Origin: Photobacterium halotolerans DSM 18316
Lineage (GTDB): Bacteria; Pseudomonadota; Gammaproteobacteria; Enterobacterales; Vibrionaceae
Length of the DNA stretch: 64,000 nucleotides
Reading direction: 5' to 3'
NCBI RefSeq assembly: GCF_000425165.1
Contig: NZ_AULG01000016.1
Location: 62,001 to 126,000, forward strand
The position numbers and the translations under genes are program-made. Shown here piece after piece: positions 63,266-64,000 of this stretch. How positions within the stretch are numbered: the first letter of the stretch is position 1; every line of letters begins with the position of its first letter. The notes under the pieces were generated by a model. It did not search any database, was not told the DNA's origin, and saw only the letters and a program-made list of their open reading frames with translations.

Positions 63266-64000
63266 TTAACTGCATTGCTCAGCATCGCGATACGGTGAGG
63301 TCTGTGTTTCTAGATCCATGATTTCCTGAGGTGGTAAATATCTGGCAGCACCTTTAAACAAGTCCTTTTTATCACTTGGAATTTTCCCATAAGGGAAAAA
63401 ATCATTAAATTTATTCATAATTCTTTGTTTATCACCTTGCAAACAATATATATCAGTTGATGTGACATTATATTGTTCTAATTTAATAACGGACTCTTCA
63501 GATTCTTCGAAGATATATCCACGGTGATATATTAAAAAATAATCTCTTGATTCATCATGATCATCATGTTCCCTTAAGAAAAATATCTCGTCATGCGTAC
63601 TAATACATTGCGACAACAAATACTTATCCAGATTCGTTCCGCTCAATACCAGCCAGGTCACACCCAGTCCGGCAAATCCTACTAATGCAGTCGGACCAAT
63701 GATAAACAGCGCGGCCAGTGAGCCAACTGCGGCAACAGCCAGTAACTTTCTTAGGATAGCGTTGCCTGTTTTTGATGAATGGACATGATCTTCAGTAATC
63801 AGACCATAACGGCTCAAGATGTAGTGATGACGAAACCTGGGAAATAAGGTGATCTTTCCTATGGTTAGGCTTGCAAAAATCACAGCTCCATACATCGGCC
63901 AAGTAAATGGTTCAGTAATTGCAGCGATAACATTAAATTCAAATGCAATCAATAGAATGAAAAATGAAAATAACACAGATATTAACGTCATTAACATCAC
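63266..64000 (-). CDS. Membrane protein of unknown function, possibly partial
   Basis: The frame runs to the last base of the window, so the N-terminus may be missing. The 244 visible residues have two hydrophobic segments near the front (about 2-50), two more near 88-125, and a soluble C-terminus with an acidic histidine stretch (REHDDHDESRDYF). I do not recognise a family. Its AT-rich codon use differs from emrAB, suggesting different origin. Confidence 0.6.
   Translation of the reverse strand: MMLMTLISVLFSFFILLIAFEFNVIAAITEPFTWPMYGAVIFASLTIGKITLFPRFRHHYILSRYGLITEDHVHSSKTGNAILRKLLAVAAVGSLAALFIIGPTALVGFAGLGVTWLVLSGTNLDKYLLSQCISTHDEIFFLREHDDHDESRDYFLIYHRGYIFEESEESVIKLEQYNVTSTDIYCLQGDKQRIMNKFNDFFPYGKIPSDKKDLFKGAARYLPPQEIMDLETQTSPYRDAEQCS

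Noticed and set aside
1-64000. CRISPR arrays, rRNA genes or a replication origin
   Set aside because: No regularly spaced short repeats, no rRNA sequence and no DnaA-box cluster were noticed on reading through.

Overview
The window looks like chromosomal DNA of a marine gammaproteobacterium of the Vibrionaceae, most like Photobacterium or Vibrio. The evidence is a YeeN-type YebC paralog, a betI-betB-betA-choX-choW-choV osmoprotectant operon, the DUF2799, DUF3187 and DUF3332 envelope proteins common in this family, and a Fur-controlled fhu locus. This assignment comes from reading protein families; no database search was run.

Layout. 0-6 kb: a gene tail, a 64-bp direct repeat pair, a GH20-type glycosidase, a chemotaxis receptor, a tRNA-Ser/tRNA-Asp array with a decayed second tRNA-Asp, and yeeN. 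6-11 kb: an iron-hydroxamate operon (fhuF-fhuC-fhuD-fhuB) behind two Fur-box-like sites. 11-22 kb: a secreted unknown, a DUF808 protein, a caa3-type cytochrome c oxidase operon, small envelope proteins, an M28 aminopeptidase lipoprotein and a DUF2799 lipoprotein. 22-30 kb: dadA with a divergent LysR regulator, a FetAB-like ABC pair, an ABC exporter and a lipoprotein di-haem peroxidase. 30-38 kb: choline import and oxidation to glycine betaine. 38-42 kb: small enzymes, a ParD-like protein coupled to a methionine aminopeptidase, and a glutathionylspermidine-synthase-like gene.

42.7-50.9 kb is the most unusual part. About 8.25 kb of accessory DNA lies between two partial copies of the same host locus. 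The cargo is a class II (B12-dependent) ribonucleotide reductase, a COG1926-type phosphoribosyltransferase, a nicotinate phosphoribosyltransferase, a tandem universal stress protein, a decayed Lon-like protease gene and cbpA-cbpM. An IS4-type transposase remnant sits at the left edge. The cargo suggests nucleotide and NAD supply plus protein repair, perhaps under low oxygen or stress.

51-64 kb: a monooxygenase-fold protein, a Nudix hydrolase, a DUF3332 lipoprotein gene cut by an amber codon, REP-like palindromes, a five-gene run (rimK, an AstE/AspA-like gene, zntB, an mscS-like gene, mgtE), a DUF3187 protein, an EmrAB-type efflux pair with a divergent LysR regulator, and a membrane protein that reaches the window end.
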